DNA from: Neptuniibacter sp.
Lineage (GTDB): Bacteria > Pseudomonadota > Gammaproteobacteria > Pseudomonadales > Balneatricaceae
DNA: 9,103 nt
Assembly: GCA_024686055.1 (NCBI GenBank)
Contig: JAIBDV010000092.1
Span: 1 to 9,103 of the forward strand
Direction of reading: 5' to 3'
Shown here: in pieces, positions 6,527-9,103 of the stretch
Numbering within the stretch: position 1 is the first letter of the stretch
How the letters are laid out: each line of letters begins with the position of its first letter
Program-made: the position numbers and the translations under genes
The notes under the pieces: generated by a model
What the model saw: only the letters and a program-made list of their open reading frames with translations
What the model was told of the DNA's origin: nothing
Databases searched by the model: none

Positions 6527-7462
6527 ATGACGACAGGTTTCAGGCTATGTTTTCTCACCGCTGTGCTCTGTCTGGCCCCGGCCATTCAGGCGGCGTCAGC
6601 GCCCATGCCAGCCGCACCCGTGTATCGGGTAGCGCTGGTGGATCACTTCTACCCACCGCTGGATGCGCTGGACAATACGGAGGCCCGACGACGCCACCGC
6701 CACCTGCATGGCCCGCTGGACCTGGATGCCGACGAGTTTCCCGAACCCTTCTACCATGGCGATCTGGTCGAGATGATCGCCGCCCATCCGCAACTGATCT
6801 TTCTGCGTTATCCGCTGGCCCATGGCGGCGCGCCTATGGAAAAAATCCTGCAACGTCTGCAGCAGATCGAAACCCGCTTTACCCAGCACCCGGTGGATGC
6901 ATTATTGCTGGCCTGGGAGTCTTCAACTCTGATCAGTGCCTTTGAAAAACCGCTGCGCCAGGACAATGTTAAGCACTACCAGGCGCTGATCCGCGACTGG
7001 GGCAAACAGTACCCGGTGTGGCAACACAGCTGGCAGATTATCCGCCAGCTTGAGCGGCTGGCAGGGCTGGGGATACACGTTTTTACCATTGCCGGTAATG
7101 GCGGGCGGGGGATGGTGAACACCTTCTCCTTTGCCCGTGGGGTGACTACCGTGGGGGCCAGTGAGCCAGAGCTGGCCCACTTTGTAGCTAACAACGCCTT
7201 TGTCGATATCCAGGCCCGTGCGGCTTACCCGCTACTAAGCCTGCGTGACGCCCAGGGGGAAATGCTGGGCTACGATCTGGATAATGATCAGTGTGTCGAT
7301 ATTCCAGCGGCCCGGCTGTCGGCGGGTTATCAACCGGCCAGCCACTATGCTCGCCAGCACTGGCAAGTGCTTAAAGGCTCGTCATTTGCCGCCCCGGCGG
7401 CATTGAAGGCACAGCTGGTGGGCGAGCAGGCCACGCCGTGTGGACACCCGGCTGCGTTATAA
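6527..7462 (+). CDS. Exported subtilisin-like (S8 fold) serine peptidase, divergent
   Basis: 311 residues. Residues 1 to about 23 are a signal peptide (FRLCFLTAVLCLAPAIQA), so the protein acts in the periplasm or outside. The remainder carries the subtilase landmarks in the right order: VALVDHF with Asp39, FYHGDLVEMIAA with His77 in the place of the HGTHVAG motif, IHVFTIAGNGG with Asn191 as oxyanion residue, GVTTVGAS (205-212) in the position of the typical VGA strand, and KGSSFAAPAALK with Ser286 in the place of GTSMASP. All catalytic residues thus appear present. It is compact for the family, lacks an obvious propeptide and membrane anchor, and has an insert of about 50 residues between the VGA strand and the Ser motif. 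Start ATG 6527 has AAAGAGGAG at 6512-6520. Substrate unknown. Fold fairly sure from motif order; activity is inference. Confidence 0.75.
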   Translation: MTTGFRLCFLTAVLCLAPAIQAASAPMPAAPVYRVALVDHFYPPLDALDNTEARRRHRHLHGPLDLDADEFPEPFYHGDLVEMIAAHPQLIFLRYPLAHGGAPMEKILQRLQQIETRFTQHPVDALLLAWESSTLISAFEKPLRQDNVKHYQALIRDWGKQYPVWQHSWQIIRQLERLAGLGIHVFTIAGNGGRGMVNTFSFARGVTTVGASEPELAHFVANNAFVDIQARAAYPLLSLRDAQGEMLGYDLDNDQCVDIPAARLSAGYQPASHYARQHWQVLKGSSFAAPAALKAQLVGEQATPCGHPAAL

Positions 7463-7493
7463 CCCGTTTGCACAGACTTATTGTTACGGGTTA
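7460..7493. terminator. Inverted repeat joining two convergent stop codons, possible bidirectional terminator
   Basis: TAACCCGT (7460-7467) is matched by ACGGGTTA (7486-7493) with an 18-base spacer. The + strand stop TAA (7460-7462) and the minus strand stop (7491-7493) are the outer ends of the two arms. It is the only structure between the convergent genes, whose stops are 28 bases apart. No T-run follows in either direction, so it is a weak terminator at best. Confidence 0.35.
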
Positions 7494-8687
7494 ATTGCCT
7501 GGTTGGGTTGCTGAGGGGCGTACCAGCGTACGAAAACTGAGCCAGCCCAGCAGGCCCATCAGCGCGATACTGCTGACCATCGTGACCGGTGTGCCATCAT
7601 GTAAATGACCAACGATCACACCCACCAGCGCGGCCAGCCCGGCCTGAATAAAGCCCAGCAGTGACGAGGCCGTGCCCGCCATATGGCCAAACGGGGCCAA
7701 TGCGCCCGCCATCGCCTGAGGCATCACCGCACCAACGCCTGCCATAAACAGAAACTGACAGCCGATCAGCCAGTACAGCGAGTGCCAGCCCAGCCAGGCC
7801 GGTATCGCCATGGCCAGCCCGGCGCTCAGTGTCAGAGTGCTGGCGCGGCTGAGCATGGTTGCAATTCCCAGCTGCGCGCCAATGCGCTGCGCGGTATAGG
7901 TGCCGCTCATATAACCCAGCACAATGATGGCGAAGAAGAATCCATAGTGCTGTTCGGCCACCTTGAAATAGTCGATCAGCACAAACGAAGAGCCCGACAG
8001 AAACGAAAACAGGCCACAGAAGGTAAAGCTGCAGGTCAGGGTATAGCCCAGATACTGGCGGCTGCGCAGCAGGGTGGCAAAGTTGTTAAAAATCGCCCGT
8101 GGCTGAATGCTCTGGCGATGGGCATCGGTCAGGCTTTCCGGCACTTTATAGCTGATCAGAAACAGCGACAGCACCCCATAACCGGCCAGGAACCAGAAGA
8201 TCGATGGCCAGCTGAACCACAGTGCCATAAACCCGCCCAGAATCGGTGCCAGCGCGGGTGCCAGCGCCATAATCGTGCCGATCATCGATAGCATCTTCGC
8301 TGCATCCTGGGGGCCGTAAATATCCCGCACAATGGTGCGGCCGATCACCGGGCCCGCGCAGGCCCCCAGTGCCTGCAGAAAGCGGAAACTGATCAGCTGT
8401 TCAATGTTATCCGCCATGGCACAGCCCACCGTCGCCAGGGTAAACAGGCCCAGCCCACCGAGCAATATCGGCTTGCGGCCATAGCGGTCGGCCAGGGGGC
8501 CGTACACCAGCTGGGCCACAGCGAAACCGGCAAAAAACACCGACAGAGTGGCCTGAATCTGTTCCATCGGTGCGGCCAGGGCGTCAACCAGGCGGGGCAG
8601 AACAGGCAGGTACATATCGGTGGACAGTGGGCCCAGGGCCACCACAGAGGCCAGTATCCAGACCAGCACAGAGGAACTACGAAGCAT
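7491..8687 (-). CDS. Bcr/CflA-family MFS multidrug efflux transporter
   Basis: 398-residue inner-membrane protein with twelve predicted helices, a proton-driven drug exporter of the DHA1 type (relatives export bicyclomycin, chloramphenicol or similar compounds). The Bcr/CflA mark PLSTDMYLP lies at 20-28 in helix 1; MFS motif A, GPLADRYGRKP, at 63-73 between helices 2 and 3; and motif C, ALAPALAPILGG, at 141-152 in helix 5, typical of antiporters. Length fits the family (about 400). I start at ATG 8687: AGGA lies 10 bases upstream and the protein begins just before helix 1. The frame runs on to 8780, but those 31 extra residues (Cys- and Phe-rich) do not fit the family and would cover the promoter. 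Substrate cannot be told. Transcribed alone, convergent with the subtilase-like gene and divergent from the right-edge lipoprotein gene. Confidence 0.93.
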   Translation of the reverse strand: MLRSSSVLVWILASVVALGPLSTDMYLPVLPRLVDALAAPMEQIQATLSVFFAGFAVAQLVYGPLADRYGRKPILLGGLGLFTLATVGCAMADNIEQLISFRFLQALGACAGPVIGRTIVRDIYGPQDAAKMLSMIGTIMALAPALAPILGGFMALWFSWPSIFWFLAGYGVLSLFLISYKVPESLTDAHRQSIQPRAIFNNFATLLRSRQYLGYTLTCSFTFCGLFSFLSGSSFVLIDYFKVAEQHYGFFFAIIVLGYMSGTYTAQRIGAQLGIATMLSRASTLTLSAGLAMAIPAWLGWHSLYWLIGCQFLFMAGVGAVMPQAMAGALAPFGHMAGTASSLLGFIQAGLAALVGVIVGHLHDGTPVTMVSSIALMGLLGWLSFRTLVRPSATQPGN

Positions 8688-8735
8688 TGCTATAACATCC
8701 TGACAGCAGCGATAAAAGAGGAAAAACAGGTCGGC

Positions 8736-8744
8736 ACTATAGCA
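8736..8744 (-). promoter_or_regulatory. Extended -10 promoter for the Bcr/CflA gene
   Basis: On the minus strand TGCTATAGT reads as an extended -10 (TGn plus TATAGT, five of six matches). It would start transcription about 40 bases before the ATG at 8687. No clear -35 is seen, which extended -10 promoters can tolerate. Confidence 0.4.
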
Positions 8745-8791
8745 GAGACAGCCTGCGGGCTGCAGCGCAGACCGTTCCATACCGTTGTTAC

Positions 8792-8821
8792 AAAATTGAA
8801 ATACTGGTCAAAAAATTGAAA
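8792..8821. repeat. Direct repeat AAAATTGAAA, two copies spaced 20 bp, in a divergent promoter region
   Basis: AAAATTGAAA occurs at 8792-8801 and 8812-8821, exactly 20 bp apart start to start, about two helical turns. The block is much richer in A than its surroundings and lies between the divergent Bcr/CflA and lipoprotein genes. It could be an UP element, a curved-DNA tract or a regulator site. TTGAAA or, on the minus strand, TTGACC (8806-8811) could also serve as -35 hexamers, but I find no well-spaced -10 for them. Confidence 0.4.
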
Positions 8822-8900
8822 AAAGTATGAACCGCCGCTGACTCAGGCGTTACCTACCGGATAAGCAAACACACTACGCAACGTTATCCCGGAGTCGATC

Positions 8901-9103
8901 ATGAACACTACAGCAGCCCGTAACACTCGCACCGCCAGCCGCCTTAACCTGAAAACACTGTTCGCCATTCCGATGCTGGCGCTGGCGATCAGCGGTTGTC
9001 AGCAGAAGAGTGTGAAGCCGCAGCCTGTCGCTCAGGCGGCGGTTGAAAAGGTGGCCTGCAGCGGCCCGAAAATGCGGGTAGCGGTGTTGCCGATCGGCGC
9101 GAC
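8901..9103 (+). CDS. Lipoprotein, N-terminal part (3' partial)
   Basis: 67 codons, open to the right edge. Start ATG 8901 has GGAG at 8891-8894, six bases upstream. The product starts with a long basic stretch (Arg7, Arg10, Arg14, Lys18), a hydrophobic core LFAIPMLALA and the lipobox ISGC with Cys33 as lipidation site; Gln at +2 predicts the outer membrane. After a Pro/Gln/Val linker comes KMRVAVLPIGA (56-66), which looks like the first strand of a CsgG/LpoB-like domain (such proteins begin their fold with a VAVL-type strand). That family guess rests on about ten residues and is weak; the lipoprotein call is strong. An imperfect inverted repeat, GGATAA (8859-8864) with TTATCC (8884-8889), ends just before the ribosome binding site. 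Confidence 0.8.
   Translation, partial: MNTTAARNTRTASRLNLKTLFAIPMLALAISGCQQKSVKPQPVAQAAVEKVACSGPKMRVAVLPIGA

Noticed and set aside
8688..8780. N-terminal extension of the Bcr/CflA protein to an ATG at 8780
   Set aside because: The 31 added residues do not fit the family, and the segment contains the likely extended -10 promoter.

Overview
The window looks like an ordinary chromosomal stretch of a free-living, respiring Gram-negative gammaproteobacterium, possibly of the marine Oceanospirillales/Pseudomonadales type. This rests on moderately GC-rich coding DNA with intergenic AT-rich patches, outer-membrane porin and lipoprotein signals, a ubiquinone-biosynthesis hydroxylase of the UbiM type, a Bcr/CflA drug-efflux protein and REP-like palindromes. 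I cannot assign a genus. No phage, transposase, CRISPR, tRNA or rRNA is visible.

Layout, left to right: the 3' three-quarters or more of a FdhF/YdeP-family molybdopterin oxidoreductase (1-1992, +, cut by the left edge); a 368-base intergenic region with inverted repeats, a REP-like cluster and a leader able to form competing hairpins (1993-2360); a NYN-domain putative RNase with a C-terminal OST-HTH/LOTUS domain (2361-3080, +); a 435-base AT-richer gap (3081-3515); an outer-membrane porin with an N-terminal coiled coil (3516-4727, +), directly abutted by a small lipoprotein gene of 56 codons (4728-4898, +) and then a good intrinsic terminator (4934-4974); a UbiM-like FAD hydroxylase (5142-6461, + , GTG start); an exported, divergent subtilisin-like protein with a full Asp/His/Ser set (6527-7462, +); a convergent Bcr/CflA-family MFS transporter (7491-8687, -); a divergent promoter region with a 20-bp-spaced direct repeat; and the first 67 codons of a lipoprotein (8901-9103, +, cut by the right edge).

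The genes mostly look like independent single units. The only clear co-transcribed pair is the porin and the small lipoprotein, whose stop and start codons touch. Three or four products act in the envelope (porin, lipoprotein, exported subtilase-like protein, right-edge lipoprotein), two in redox metabolism (molybdoenzyme, UbiM), one in efflux and one in RNA metabolism. I see no single multi-gene novel system. The items most worth a second look are the divergent subtilase-like protein, the tiny lipoprotein coupled to the porin, the switch-like leader of the NYN gene, and the truncated lipoprotein at the right edge.
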